Positions 1 to 8,912 of a DNA stretch of 64,000 nt are shown here, one piece after another. The stretch's first letter is position 1, and every line of letters starts with the position of its first letter. Origin of the DNA: Streptomyces mirabilis (lineage in GTDB: Bacteria; Actinomycetota; Actinomycetes; Streptomycetales; Streptomycetaceae). The notes beneath the pieces are model-generated. The model had not been told where the DNA came from. It worked only from the letters and a program-made list of their open reading frames with translations, and did not search any database. The stretch covers positions 6,634,001 to 6,698,000 of the forward strand of contig NZ_JBCJKP010000001.1 in the NCBI RefSeq assembly GCF_039503195.1. Direction: 5' to 3'. The position numbers and the translations under genes are program-made.

Positions 1-731
1 GCCGTCGTGGCCAACGTCCCCACCACCCGCTCCTTCACCGGCTTGTCGAGCGTCTCCCCGACGAAGTCCTTGTTGGAGAGGGAGACAAGCACGGGCCACC
101 CCGTCTCCACCATCTCGCCCAGCCGCCGCGTCGCCTCCAGGCTGTGCCGCGTGTTCTTCCCGAAGTCGTGCCCGGGGTCGATCAACACGGACTCCCGGGG
201 CACGCCCAGGGCCACCGCCCGCTCGGCCAGCCCCACGGTCACCCGCAGAATGTCGGCCACGACGTCGTCGTAGGCGATCCGATGCGGCCGCGTACGAGGC
301 TCGGCGCCCCCGGCATGGGTGCACACCAGCCCCACCCCGTACCGCGCGGCCACCTCCGCGAGCCGCGGATCCACGCCACCCCACGCGTCGTTGAGCAGAT
401 CCGCCCCCGCCTCGCAGACCGCCTCCCCGACCTCGTGCCGCCAGGTGTCGACGCTGATGATCACGTCCGGGAACCGCCGCCGCACCTCGGCGACGAAACC
501 GACCGTACGGCGCGCCTCCTCCTCGGCGGTCACCTCTTCCCCGGGCCCGGCCTTGACCCCGCCGATGTCGATGATGGCGGCGCCCTCGGCCACCGCCTGG
601 TCCACACGCGCGAGCGCGGGCTCGTCGCGGAAGGTGGCTCCCTGGTCGTAGAAGGAGTCGGGGGTCCGGTTCACGATGGCCATGATCACCGGCTCGTGCG
701 GGTCGAATTCGTGCCTGCCCAGCCTGAGCAT
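1..731 (-). CDS. folP2: FolP2-type dihydropteroate synthase paralogue (3' end cut off)
   Basis: The gene is read on the minus strand from an ATG at 731, with GGAGAGG (741-747) nine bases upstream, and runs off the left edge after about 243 codons. The protein opens with MAIVNRTPDSFYD and has GGVKAGPG, then ISVDTWR and LINDAWGG-like and DPGHDFGKN segments typical of the pterin-binding TIM barrel. Canonical folate-pathway DHPS has NVTPDSFSDGG and GGESTRPG at the first two places. The NRTPDSFYD and GVKAGPG variants match mycobacterial FolP2, which is reported to lack DHPS activity, so a folate role should not be assumed. The divergent DivIVA-domain and tag genes match the neighbourhood of mycobacterial folP2 (Rv1207-Rv1210). 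Family call is firm; function is uncertain. Confidence 0.85.
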   Translation of the reverse strand, partial: MLRLGRHEFDPHEPVIMAIVNRTPDSFYDQGATFRDEPALARVDQAVAEGAAIIDIGGVKAGPGEEVTAEEEARRTVGFVAEVRRRFPDVIISVDTWRHEVGEAVCEAGADLLNDAWGGVDPRLAEVAARYGVGLVCTHAGGAEPRTRPHRIAYDDVVADILRVTVGLAERAVALGVPRESVLIDPGHDFGKNTRHSLEATRRLGEMVETGWPVLVSLSNKDFVGETLDKPVKERVVGTLATT

Positions 732-923
732 CCCCTGTGACCTCTCCTATAAGTCCCGCTGCTTAGCCGCCTGCGACCTTAACTGTCAGACTCGCATGGC
801 ACGATCGGACCCTGACACTTTCAGCGCCGGACCGCTTCGGCACTCGTCAGACATTTTTCAGCAGCTTCAGTACTTTCGCGTCGGCGCCCAACGCGTCGGC
901 ACCAGAGCGTGGGGACCTCAGCG

Positions 924-1274
924 ATGTTCATGTTCTTGTTCCTGGTCGTCGCGCTCGCCGTCGTGGTCGCCGCGGTGACACTGTCCGTGGTGGGCGGCGG
1001 CGAGAGCGCCCCCCTTCCCGACGCCGAGCCCGATCGGCTGGTGGACCCGCTGCCCCAGGACCGGCCGGTGAACCGCGCGGACGTGGAGTCCGTGCGCTTC
1101 CCGCTCGTCGCCCGCGGCTACCGCATGGCGGACGTGGACGACGCCCTCGGCCGGCTCGGCGCCGAGCTCGCCGAGCGGGACGCCAGGATCGCCGACCTGG
1201 AGGCCGCGCTGGCCGGCGCCCGCGCCACCGCGACCATGTCGCTGCGCAAGCCGGCCGAGGGGGAGCAGCAGTGA
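924..1274 (+). CDS. DivIVA-domain membrane protein
   Basis: This 116-residue protein starts at the ATG at 924 with GGGGA (911-915) eight bases upstream. An in-frame GTG at 909 is possible but has no good ribosome binding site. Residues 1-25 form one hydrophobic segment, followed by a short acidic linker. A DivIVA-type segment (VRFPLVARGYRMADVDDAL) and a short heptad-like helix with LAERDARIADLEAAL then suggest coiled-coil self-association at the membrane. It corresponds in position to mycobacterial Rv1209. The stop overlaps the next gene (GTGA at 1271-1274), so translation with tag is probably coupled. The role is unknown; a scaffold function at the cell pole or septum is only inferred from the domain. 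Confidence 0.8.
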   Translation: MFMFLFLVVALAVVVAAVTLSVVGGGESAPLPDAEPDRLVDPLPQDRPVNRADVESVRFPLVARGYRMADVDDALGRLGAELAERDARIADLEAALAGARATATMSLRKPAEGEQQ

Positions 1275-1852
1275 GCGACGCGCTCGCCGGGCCCGACGGC
1301 GCGCTGCGCTGCCCCTGGGCCCTGTCCACCGAGGACTACGTCTCGTACCACGACAAGGAGTGGGGCCGCCCGGTCCACGGCGACGACGCGCTGTACGAGC
1401 GGCTCTGCCTGGAGGCCTTTCAGTCGGGCCTGTCCTGGATCACGATCCTGCGCCGCCGGCCGGGTTTCCGTGCCGCCTTCGCCGACTTCGAGATCGCCTC
1501 GGTGGCCGCGTTCACGGACGCCGACAAGGAGCGCCTCCTCGGCGACCCGGGCATCATCCGCAACCGCGCCAAGATCGAGGCGACCGTCGCGAACGCGCGC
1601 GTGCTGGCCGACTGGGCGCCGGGCGAGCTGGACGAGCTGATCTGGTCCTTCGCCCCCGACCCGGCCGCCCGCCCGGCCCCTAAGCGGCTGGCCGACGTCC
1701 CGGCCGTCACCGACGAGTCGACGGCCCTCTCCAAGACCCTCAAGAAGCGCGGCATCCGTTTCGTGGGTCCGACCACGGCGTACGCGCTCATGCAGGCGTG
1801 CGGCCTGGTCAACGACCACTTGGAGGATTGCGCGGCCCGGAGCGCCCCTTAA
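1271..1852 (+). CDS. tag: DNA-3-methyladenine glycosylase I
   Basis: This 193-residue protein is the usual length for TagI and removes 3-methyladenine from alkylated DNA as the first step of base excision repair. It shows the family opening CPW...YHDKEWGRP, the FEAFQ-like LEAFQSGLSW segment and the C-terminal NDHLEDC. C14, H27, H183 and C187 match the zinc-binding snap of E. coli TagI. The GTG start lies in the four-base overlap with the DivIVA-domain gene. The TAA stop lies in the loop of an inverted repeat (1842-1859) that can act as a terminator. Confidence 0.92.
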   Translation: MSDALAGPDGALRCPWALSTEDYVSYHDKEWGRPVHGDDALYERLCLEAFQSGLSWITILRRRPGFRAAFADFEIASVAAFTDADKERLLGDPGIIRNRAKIEATVANARVLADWAPGELDELIWSFAPDPAARPAPKRLADVPAVTDESTALSKTLKKRGIRFVGPTTAYALMQACGLVNDHLEDCAARSAP

Positions 1853-1875
1853 GGGGCGCGGGGAACTGCGCGACC
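1842..1875. repeat. Dispersed intergenic hairpin repeat, copy 1 (possible tag terminator)
   Basis: GCGCCCC (1842-1848) and GGGGCGC (1853-1859) pair around a TTAA loop and are followed by GGGGAACTGCGCGACC. The core GGGGCGCGGGGAACTG recurs near 9.66, 19.09, 23.28 and 23.37 kb in either orientation. It looks like a dispersed streptomycete intergenic element. Confidence 0.75.
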
Positions 1876-1933
1876 GTCCGCGGACGGCCCGCAGTTCCCG
1901 TACCGACCTCCGACCGCCGAAGCCGGCGAAGCG

Positions 1934-2737
1934 TCACCGCCCCAAGTACTTCGGCTTCTCCTTGTTGACGAACGCCTGCACCGCGATCACATGGTCCTCG
2001 GACGCCCCGGCCCGCGCCTGCAGCTCGTCCTCCTTCTCCAGCGTCTCGTCCAGAGAATGAGTGAGCCCGTACGCCACGGACTCCTTCAGCGCGGCGTACG
2101 CGACCGTCGGCCCCGCCGCCAGCGCCCGTGCCACCTTCTCCGCCTCGCCGCGCAGTTCGGACGACGGGACGAGCCGGTTGGCGATCCCGAGCTCGAAGGC
2201 CTCCTGCGCGGTGATGCTGCGCGGGAAGAGCAGCAGATCGGCGGCGCGGCCCGGTCCGATCACCCGCGGCAGGGTCCATGAGATGCCCGAGTCGGCGGTC
2301 AGCGCGACCCCGGCGAAGGACGTGTTGAAGGCGGCGGTGTCGGCGACGATCCGGTAGTCCGCGCAGAGGGCGAAGCCGAAGCCGGCCCCCGCGGCGACGC
2401 CGTTCACCGCGGCCACCACGGGCTTCGGGGCCCCGGTCAGGGCGCGCACGATCGGGTTGTAGTGCTCGCGCACGGTGCTCATCGTGTGTCGCGACCCCGA
2501 CTCCTTGTCGGCGGCCAGCAGCCCGATGTGCTCCTTGAGGTCCTGCCCGACGCAGAACGCCCGGTCACCTGCGGCGGTGAGCAGGATCGCCCGTACGCCG
2601 CCGTCCGCCGCGGCGGCCTGGGCCGCGTCCCGGAGGGCGACCTTGGTCTCGGTGTTCATCGCGTTCATCGCCTCGGGGCGGTTCAGCGTGATCGTCGCGA
2701 GTCCGTCGCTCACCTCGTAGAGCACGGTGTCGGCCAT
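1934..2737 (-). CDS. Enoyl-CoA hydratase/isomerase family protein
   Basis: This 267-residue protein has a crotonase fold. It has ITLNRPEAMNAM near the start, an oxyanion-hole region (AFCVGQDLKE, near 60-70), the GVAAGAGFGFALCADYRI helix near 110-130, and a C-terminal trimerisation helix. The ATG at 2737 has GGAGGAG about seven bases upstream. The pattern resembles PaaG/PaaB-type enoyl-CoA hydratases of aromatic or fatty acid breakdown, but no catabolic genes lie nearby and the substrate cannot be assigned. It interrupts the otherwise mycobacterial gene order between tag and the DUF3117 gene. It is convergent with tag. Confidence 0.85.
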   Translation of the reverse strand: MADTVLYEVSDGLATITLNRPEAMNAMNTETKVALRDAAQAAAADGGVRAILLTAAGDRAFCVGQDLKEHIGLLAADKESGSRHTMSTVREHYNPIVRALTGAPKPVVAAVNGVAAGAGFGFALCADYRIVADTAAFNTSFAGVALTADSGISWTLPRVIGPGRAADLLLFPRSITAQEAFELGIANRLVPSSELRGEAEKVARALAAGPTVAYAALKESVAYGLTHSLDETLEKEDELQARAGASEDHVIAVQAFVNKEKPKYLGR

Positions 2738-3112
2738 GGTGGGTCTCCTCCGGTGTCGCGGCTCCGACGTACCGGTCGGTACGTCCTGCGTACGAGGACA
2801 GCATGCAGGACAGCATGGCGGAGATCACGGTCCGGGGCGTGGACAGGACATGTGACCTGCGTCAAAGAATTCCACGCCCTGGAAGTCGATGCGGCGGCGC
2901 AGTATCGCAGTCACATCGCCGAATTGAGTGGTTTTGCTCAAGCGCGTTGCGCAAGCGATGCCGACTGATGTTGGTCATCGGGTCCTGAGATGCGGGATAA
3001 TGGCCTGGAAGCAATGTGTTCGATGCCGGTGACGTGTGTCCTATGAGGGGACGTGCGTGCCCTTCAAGGGGCCGTCGGCGACGATGAGCTGGTTTCAGGA
3101 AGGGGAACGAGC
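2738..3112. other. Intergenic region upstream of divergent genes
   Basis: No gene was recognised in these 375 bases. The part at 2890-3010 has lower GC than its surroundings and probably holds the promoters of the enoyl-CoA hydratase gene (leftward) and the DUF3117 gene (rightward). Confidence 0.5.
2971..3001 (+). promoter_or_regulatory. Possible promoter of the DUF3117 gene
   Basis: TTGGTC (2971-2976) and GATAAT (2996-3001) are separated by 19 bases. The -10 match is good, the -35 moderate and the spacing slightly long. It is the best sigma-70-like site ahead of the gene. Confidence 0.45.
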
Positions 3113-3280
3113 ATGGCGGCCATGAAGCCGCGGACGGGCGATGGCCCGCTCGAGGTGACCAAGGAGGGGCGGGGCATCGTCATGCGCGTTCCGCTCGAAG
3201 GCGGCGGTCGGCTCGTCGTCGAGCTGACCCCTGACGAGGCCGACGCGCTCGGCGACGCCCTCAAGAAGGTCGTCGGCTGA
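3113..3280 (+). CDS. DUF3117 small conserved protein
   Basis: This 55-residue protein begins MAAMKPRTGDGPLE and contains GRGIVMRVPLEGGGRLVVEL, nearly identical to actinobacterial DUF3117 proteins such as mycobacterial Rv1211. The ATG at 3113 follows AGGAAGGGG. It has no signal peptide or membrane segment and its function is unknown. It is monocistronic, with a strong terminator 26 bases after the stop. Very high conservation of such a short basic/acidic protein suggests an essential structural or regulatory partner, but nothing here identifies it. Confidence 0.88.
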   Translation: MAAMKPRTGDGPLEVTKEGRGIVMRVPLEGGGRLVVELTPDEADALGDALKKVVG

Positions 3281-3305
3281 CGCGGAACGCGACCATACCT
3301 TTCGG

Positions 3306-3337
3306 CTGCCCCGGCATCGTATTCGGTGCCGGGGCAG
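3306..3337. terminator. Bidirectional terminator
   Basis: CTGCCCCGGCA (3306-3316) and TGCCGGGGCAG (3327-3337) form an 11-base-pair stem with a ten-base loop. It lies between convergent DUF3117 and methyltransferase genes and can serve both. Confidence 0.8.
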
Positions 3338-3423
3338 TGGTCTTCCTGGAGTGCGACAGCGGTGTGCCTGTACGCATCGACGCAGGTCAGGCATGAATCG
3401 CGGGTACGAGGTCGAACGTGCGG

Positions 3424-4056
3424 TCAGCGCTTGACCCCGCACAGCAACCCGTCGCCCACCGGCAGCAGCGAGGGCACCAGGTCCTGGCTCTCGCGCACCG
3501 CGCGCAGCAGTTCGCGCAGCCGGCCGACCTCGGCGGGCTGCGGGCCCGATTCGACCGTGCGGCCGTCCGCGAAGACCCCCTCGAAGACGACCAGCCCGCC
3601 CGGACGCAGCAGGCGCAACGATTCAGCGAGGTAGTCCAGGCACTCCAGACGGTCGCCGTCGCAGAAGACGAGGTCGTAGCCCGCGTCCGCGAGCCGGGGC
3701 AGGACGTCCAGCGCGCGGCCGGGGATGAAGCGGGCGCGGTTGCTGGCGAAGCCCGCCGCGCGGAAGGCCTGGCGGGCGAACTGCTGGCGGTCCGGTTCCG
3801 GATCGACCGTGGTCAGTACCCCGTCCGGCCGCATGCCGTGCAGCAGATGAATTCCGGAGACGCCGGTCCCGGTCCCGATCTCCGCCACCGCTTTCGCGTC
3901 CACGGTGGCGGCGAGCAACCGCAGCGCGGCGCCCGTGCCGGGCGACACCGGGCGCAGCCCTGCCTCGTGGGCCCGGTCGCGGGCCCAGCGCAGCGCTTCG
4001 TCCTCGGCGACAAAGGCGTCGGCGAACGCCCAGCTCGTCTGCCGGTTGCCGGTAAT
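3424..4056 (-). CDS. SAM-dependent O-methyltransferase
   Basis: This protein of about 210 residues belongs to the catechol O-methyltransferase-like family (methyltransferase_3). The SAM-binding segment VAEIGTGTGVSGIHLL is followed by TTVDPEPD and DLVFCDGD, and by an LRPGGLVVFE strand. It matches mycobacterial Rv1220c in sequence pattern and in lying divergent to the sigE-like gene. The start is unclear. The conserved protein begins at about TGNRQTSWAF, and the only codon in range of the GGGAGAGG ribosome binding site is ATT at 4056. The next ATG in frame (4239) would overlap the sigma-factor promoter region and encode an atypical 61-residue extension. Substrate unknown. Confidence 0.82.
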   Translation of the reverse strand: MTGNRQTSWAFADAFVAEDEALRWARDRAHEAGLRPVSPGTGAALRLLAATVDAKAVAEIGTGTGVSGIHLLHGMRPDGVLTTVDPEPDRQQFARQAFRAAGFASNRARFIPGRALDVLPRLADAGYDLVFCDGDRLECLDYLAESLRLLRPGGLVVFEGVFADGRTVESGPQPAEVGRLRELLRAVRESQDLVPSLLPVGDGLLCGVKR

Positions 4057-4290
4057 GACCCTCTCCCTGTCCCCGTGGTTGCCTGGGCGTGACTGTATCC
4101 GTTGGTGCCGGGAACCCGCAGATGGGACCAGGCGTTTAGAAGGGTGCGGAAACAGAGCGGGGGGAAGTCGATGGAACAGTGCGCGGAGCGGTCCGGGGAG
4201 CGGGGTGGCGACCACATGCTGACGCAGGCATATGAGCACGTATCAAATTCTCGTAAAACCGCTTATCCGGAGCTAACGGGCGAGGTGGCT

Positions 4291-5063
4291 ATGGTAGGGG
4301 CTCCACTGGACACCACCAGAGCCGACAGGGGAGGTGCGGCTGCGCCTGCGGATCGGGGCGGGGTGCTGCGGCGCCTTCTCAGATCAGCGGGTGAGCCGAA
4401 ATCCGTGACCGACATCGCTGACAAGTTCCATGCTGCTGCCCCGGCGCAGACCGCGACGTTCACCACCGACGCGGAGTCGCAGGCGTGGACTCCGCCCACC
4501 TGGGAGGAGATCGTCAGCACGCACAGCGGCCGGGTCTACCGGCTCGCCTACCGCCTGACGGGCAACCAGCACGACGCCGAGGACCTCACACAGGAAGTCT
4601 TCGTCCGCGTCTTCCGCTCCCTGTCGACCTACACGCCCGGCACCTTCGAGGGCTGGCTGCACCGCATCACCACGAACCTCTTCCTCGACATGGTGCGCCG
4701 CAAGCAGCGCATCCGCTTCGACGCCCTCGGCGACGACGCCGCCGAGCGCCTGCCCAGCCGCGAGCCCTCCCCCAGCAGGTCTTCAACGACGCGCACTTCG
4801 ACGCGGACGTCCAGCAGGCGCTGGACACCCTCGCGCCCGAGTTCCGCGCCGCCGTCGTCCTCTGCGACATCGAGGGACTTTCGTACGAGGAGATCGCCGC
4901 GACCCTGGGCGTCAAGCTCGGTACGGTCCGCAGCCGGATCCACCGTGGCCGTTCGCAGCTGCGCAAGGCCCTGGCACACCGGTCTCCCGAGGCCCGTGCC
5001 GAGCGCCGCGGCTTCGCGATCACGGGAGTTCCCGCGCTGGGAGGAGGGGGCGCGACCGCGTGA
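4291..5063 (+). CDS. ECF sigma factor, mycobacterial SigE-like (frameshifted here)
   Basis: Region 2 ([20 protein letters not shown] and the following FRSL..., WLHRITTNL) is in one frame. Region 4 ([19 protein letters not shown] and [18 protein letters not shown]) is in another. The switch falls at the C run 4769-4773. One extra C would give an intact protein of 257 residues reading EPSPQQVFND. As written, the first frame continues to 5157 without region 4. I chose the ATG at 4291 (GAGG five bases upstream) because codons at 4216-4290 are atypical; ATGs at 4171 and 4216 are alternatives. It directs RNA polymerase to envelope-stress promoters in the mycobacterial counterpart. The downstream anti-sigma gene overlaps the stop (GTGA, 5060-5063). 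A sequencing error is the likeliest cause. Confidence 0.85.
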
Positions 5064-6040
5064 GTGGATCCCGGCCCGACTCTACGGAGCGGCGTGTTGC
5101 CGACCAGCATCTTGGGGACCGACTCTCCGCCCTGGTGGACGGAGAGCTCGGTCATGAGTCGCGTGATCGTGTCCTGGCCCACCTCGTCACCTGCGCGAAG
5201 TGCAAGGCCGAGGCGGACGCCCAGCGCCGACTGAAGAACGTCTTCGCGGAAGTCGCCCCGCCGCCCCCCTCCGAGAGCTTCCTGGCCCGTCTCCAGGGAC
5301 TGCCCGGGGGAGGTGACTTCGACGGCGGTGATGGCTCACCGTTCGGCGGGGGCGGATTCGGCGGAAGACTCCCCTCCGGCGCCCCGGTGACCGGTGTCTT
5401 CGGAGTGCGCGGAGAGCCCTTCGGGTACGTGCCCGCCGCGCCGCACGGCGACGTGCTGCCGCCCGCCTCCGGGCGCGGTTTCCGCATCCATGACGTCAGC
5501 CGTCACGAGACCGACCGATCGGCCTCGCGCGGGCTGCGCTTCGCCTTCGCCGCCGCCGGTGCGGTGTCGCTGGCCGCGGTCGCGCTCGGCGGGGTGTCGA
5601 CCGGAGTGCCGGCCGACACCACGGACGCGCGCGGGGGCTCCGGCGGCAGCAATGTGACGCCGGCGCGTACGCCGGGCTCGGGGCCCGCGACGGCCCCCGA
5701 GACACAGCGCCGCCGCTCCGACGGGCCGCTGCTCGCCCAGGGCGAGCGTGCGCTCGGCGTGGCGCCCGCGGTGCCGACCTCGGTGTCCGCGCCCCTGCTC
5801 CCCGGAGTCCCCGCTCCGGTGACCCGGGCAGACGACGTCATGCACACGCTGACCACCCCCGTGGTGGCCGGTGCCGCCGTGATGTCCCCGCTCATACATC
5901 CGCTCACCGAGACCCAGCCGATCGCGCAGACCTCCTGGTCGACGCCGCCCGGCCTCACGCCTCCGCGGCTCCTCGCCGCCCCGGCCACCTCCCCGTCCCC
6001 CTCTTCCTCCCCGTCCCCCTCCTCCCGTACCGCCCACTGA
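5060..6040 (+). CDS. Zinc-containing anti-sigma factor, membrane-bound (RseA-like)
   Basis: This 326-residue protein has an N-terminal ZAS domain with H41, C45 and C48 in HLVTCAKC. It is preceded by [13 protein letters not shown], typical of anti-sigma factors that hold an ECF sigma factor. A glycine- and proline-rich linker leads to one transmembrane segment near residues 160-180 ([18 protein letters not shown]) and a disordered extracytoplasmic region with a serine/proline tail. The GTG start overlaps the sigma-factor stop, so the pair is translationally coupled. With the HtrA gene next, the set matches sigE-rseA-htrA-tatB. The HtrA protease may act in its control by analogy, but that is not shown here. 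Confidence 0.87.
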   Translation: MSGSRPDSTERRVADQHLGDRLSALVDGELGHESRDRVLAHLVTCAKCKAEADAQRRLKNVFAEVAPPPPSESFLARLQGLPGGGDFDGGDGSPFGGGGFGGRLPSGAPVTGVFGVRGEPFGYVPAAPHGDVLPPASGRGFRIHDVSRHETDRSASRGLRFAFAAAGAVSLAAVALGGVSTGVPADTTDARGGSGGSNVTPARTPGSGPATAPETQRRRSDGPLLAQGERALGVAPAVPTSVSAPLLPGVPAPVTRADDVMHTLTTPVVAGAAVMSPLIHPLTETQPIAQTSWSTPPGLTPPRLLAAPATSPSPSSSPSPSSRTAH

Positions 6041-6178
6041 CCGGCCCTCTGCGCCCCGGCCCCGGAACCTGGTTGAATCCAGGGTGGGCCGCGTCCGCCG
6101 GAGGGATTCCCGGACGCGGAGTCGGCAATCTGCGGTGACCGTCGGCGTGTTGTGCCGCGGGCCAGGTGTGGGGAGAGC

Positions 6179-8047
6179 ATGAACGAGGGGAAGCCCACGA
6201 AGGCGAAGTGGTGGAGTCGGCCCCGCCAGGTCCCTCCGGGGGTCGGCGAGGTGGGCCCGGTCGAGGACATCTCCGGACCCGGAGTGGACCGCGACTCCGA
6301 CGCGAACCACCACTCCGACCGGGACCACCGGCCCGAGAGGGATCACCAGTCCGACGGGGACTACGAACTGGACCGGCCGGCGACGGCCACGGCTCCGACG
6401 GGTGTGGCCGGTGCGGTCGATGCGGTCGGTGAGGCTTCGCCGTACGTCGCACCGGCGGGGTCCGGTGCCAGGAGTGGTGTCGGCGACGGTGACTTCGAGC
6501 TGGAGCGTCCTGCCGCGGCTCTTCAGGGAAGCGCGGCGGATGCGGAGGCGGTCGGAGGCCCTTGCGACGTCGTGCCCGCGGGCCGGGCCCCCGTCGCCGC
6601 CGTACCGGCGCAGCAGGCCCCCGAAGACCGCCCCCGGCCCCTGCACGACCCCGACCCCTACAGCACCCCGCCGTACGGCGAGCCGGGCCCCTGGGCGCCC
6701 GCCCCGCCCGTCCAGCACCCGGCGGCCACCCCCGCGCACGGCACCGCCATGCCCCCGGGCCCGCCTCCGCTTCCGGCCCCGGCGCCGCTCCCGGCCCCGC
6801 TCCCCGCCCCGGCGCCGCTCCCGGCCCCGTATCCGAGCAACCCCCACCCGGCCCCCGCCCCGTGGCAGAACTACGACCCGTGGGCCGCCCCGGGACCGCT
6901 CCAGCAGAACGGGGCGGCTGTCGAGACGAAGACCGAGCGGCGCAAGCGGGCGAGGAAGGCGCTGGTCCTCGGGGCCGTGGCGCTCGCCCTCGTCTCCGGA
7001 GGCGTCGGAGGCGCCGTAGGGGCCTATCTGGAGCGCAACGGCGGGGTCGGTGACATCACACTGCCCCAGGCCGCCAAGGAGGCGCCCGGGCGGGCCACGG
7101 ACAGCGTGGCCGGGATAGCGGCCCGCGCGCTGCCCAGCGTGGTCACCCTGCATGTGCGCGGCTCCGGCGAAGCGGACACCGGCACCGGGTTCGTGCTCGA
7201 CACCCGGGGTCACATCCTCACCAACAACCACGTGGTCGAGCCGGCCGGCAGCGGCGGTGAGATAACCGTGACGTTCAGTGGCGGCGAGAGCGCCAGGGCC
7301 ACCGTGGTCGGGCGCGACAGCGGCTACGACCTCGCCGTGGTCAAGGTGTCGGGAGTCGTCGGGCTGCGGCCCATGGCGCTGGGCAACTCCGACAGCGTCC
7401 AGGTGGGCGACCCCGTCGTCGCCATCGGCGCGCCCTTCGACCTCGCCAACACCGTCACCTCCGGGATCATCAGCGCCAAGGAGCGGCCCATCACGGCGGG
7501 CGGCGCGAAGGGCGACGGGAGCGACGTCTCGTACGTCGACGCGCTGCAGACCGACGCGCCCATCAATCCCGGCAACTCCGGCGGCCCCCTCCTCGACACC
7601 CGGGCCCGCGTCATCGGCATCAACAGCGCCATCCGCTCCGCCGACGGCGGCACCGACCTCCAGGGCGGCCAGGCCGGTTCCATCGGGCTCGGCTTCGCCA
7701 TCCCCGTCAACCAGGCCAGGCGCGTCGCCGAGGAGCTGATCAACACCGGCCGGGCGACCCACCCGGTGATCGGGGTCATGCTCGACATGGACTACCCGGG
7801 CGACGGCGCCCGGGTCGGGACGAAGGGCGGCGGCGCGCCGGTCACCGCGGGTGGCCCCGGGGCCAAGGCGGGCATCAAGGCCGGCGACGTCATCACCGAG
7901 GTCGACGGACAGCGCGTCCACTCCGGTGAGGAGCTGATCGTGAAGACACGCGCCCACCGTCCCGGCGACAGGCTCCGGCTGACCCTGCGGCGGGGCGGCT
8001 CGCAGCGGACGGTCACCCTGGTCCTCGGCTCCGCGAGCGGCGGCTGA
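6179..8047 (+). CDS. htrA: Membrane-anchored HtrA/DegP-like serine protease
   Basis: This 622-residue protein starts at the ATG at 6179 after GGGGAGAG. Residues 1-255 are a disordered acidic and then proline/alanine-rich cytoplasmic region. One transmembrane helix lies near 261-280. A trypsin-like domain has H351 (NNHVVEP), D384 (GYDLAVVKV) and S467 (GNSGGPLL), so the catalytic triad is intact. A C-terminal PDZ domain spans about 530-622 (AKAGIKAGDVITEVDG). It should degrade or refold damaged proteins outside the membrane. It follows the sigma/anti-sigma pair as in mycobacteria and is probably part of that stress regulon. An in-frame GTG at 6152 is a less likely start. Confidence 0.9.
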   Translation: MNEGKPTKAKWWSRPRQVPPGVGEVGPVEDISGPGVDRDSDANHHSDRDHRPERDHQSDGDYELDRPATATAPTGVAGAVDAVGEASPYVAPAGSGARSGVGDGDFELERPAAALQGSAADAEAVGGPCDVVPAGRAPVAAVPAQQAPEDRPRPLHDPDPYSTPPYGEPGPWAPAPPVQHPAATPAHGTAMPPGPPPLPAPAPLPAPLPAPAPLPAPYPSNPHPAPAPWQNYDPWAAPGPLQQNGAAVETKTERRKRARKALVLGAVALALVSGGVGGAVGAYLERNGGVGDITLPQAAKEAPGRATDSVAGIAARALPSVVTLHVRGSGEADTGTGFVLDTRGHILTNNHVVEPAGSGGEITVTFSGGESARATVVGRDSGYDLAVVKVSGVVGLRPMALGNSDSVQVGDPVVAIGAPFDLANTVTSGIISAKERPITAGGAKGDGSDVSYVDALQTDAPINPGNSGGPLLDTRARVIGINSAIRSADGGTDLQGGQAGSIGLGFAIPVNQARRVAEELINTGRATHPVIGVMLDMDYPGDGARVGTKGGGAPVTAGGPGAKAGIKAGDVITEVDGQRVHSGEELIVKTRAHRPGDRLRLTLRRGGSQRTVTLVLGSASGG

Positions 8048-8257
8048 CCTCTTTCGACAGCAATTGACATGAACTTCACAGGAGGGGCCCCGAAGTCCGT
8101 GCTGAGCGGCGAACATCCGCGGAAACTCGTCGTGTACACGAACCCGGAAGCCCCGGGACAGTTCCGGACGGACGGGATCGACGGGTACCGTGGACCCGGC
8201 CTGGACCACGGAAGAATCCCGAGGGCCGAGGACTGAGGACATCGCAAGGAGCTTCAG

Positions 8258-8701
8258 GTGTTCAATGACATAGGACCGCTCGAGCTGGTGACGCTCGTTG
8301 TCCTTGCCGTGCTCGTCTTCGGTCCGGAAAAGCTCCCGAAGATGATCCAGGACGTCACCCGCACCATCCGCAAGATCCGCGAGTTCTCGGAGAGCGCAAA
8401 GGCGGACATCCGCGAGGAACTCGGCCCGGAGTTCAAGGACTTCGAGTTCGAGGACCTCAACCCCAAGACGTTCATCCGCAAGCAGCTGGACAACGACGAG
8501 CTGGGGCTCAAGGAGATCCGCAACGGCTTCGACCTGAAGAAGGAGATGGCCGAGGTCACGGACGCGGTGCACAGCCGCGACACGGACTCCTCCTCGTCTT
8601 CCTCGTCCTCCGGTTCCTCCGGCGGCCCGATCGACATGACCAAGAAGCCCGAGAAGACCGATCCGGACGAGCGCCCGCCCTTCGACGCGGACGCCACCTG
8701 A
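8258..8701 (+). CDS. tatB: Sec-independent translocase subunit TatB
   Basis: This 147-residue protein has one N-terminal transmembrane helix and the family motif VFGPEKLP, then an amphipathic, charged helix region. A serine-rich linker (eight serines near residues 109-116) and an acidic tail follow. The GTG start has AAGGAG at 8246-8251, six bases away. TatB works with TatA and TatC in export of folded proteins; no tatA or tatC is in this window. Its place after htrA is the same as in mycobacteria. Confidence 0.9.
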   Translation: MFNDIGPLELVTLVVLAVLVFGPEKLPKMIQDVTRTIRKIREFSESAKADIREELGPEFKDFEFEDLNPKTFIRKQLDNDELGLKEIRNGFDLKKEMAEVTDAVHSRDTDSSSSSSSSGSSGGPIDMTKKPEKTDPDERPPFDADAT

Positions 8702-8761
8702 GTCGTACCCGCAGGCGTGTGACACGACCCGAGTCGTACCCGCAGGCGTGTGACACGGCCT
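8700..8761. repeat. 31-bp tandem direct repeat after tatB
   Basis: Two adjacent 31-base copies (8700-8730 and 8731-8761), each starting GAGTCGTACCCGCAGG, differ at two positions near the end. The tatB stop codon lies at the start of the first copy. Confidence 0.9.
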
Positions 8762-8912
8762 GAAAATGTCGCGTGCGCGCCCCACGCGCCGGGTGCTTTC
8801 CCTGCTGTTCGGAGCGGTGTGGCTATGCTGCCCAGTTGTTGTGCGGACCGCTGAGGACGCCCGAGGGGGGCGGGCCACCCGGTCCGACGAGAGCAAGGAG
8901 GCGTCCGGGCAG

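Noticed and set aside
6064..6096. ECF-type GGAAC promoter upstream of htrA
   Set aside because: GGAAC is present at 6064 but no matching -10 lies at the right spacing.
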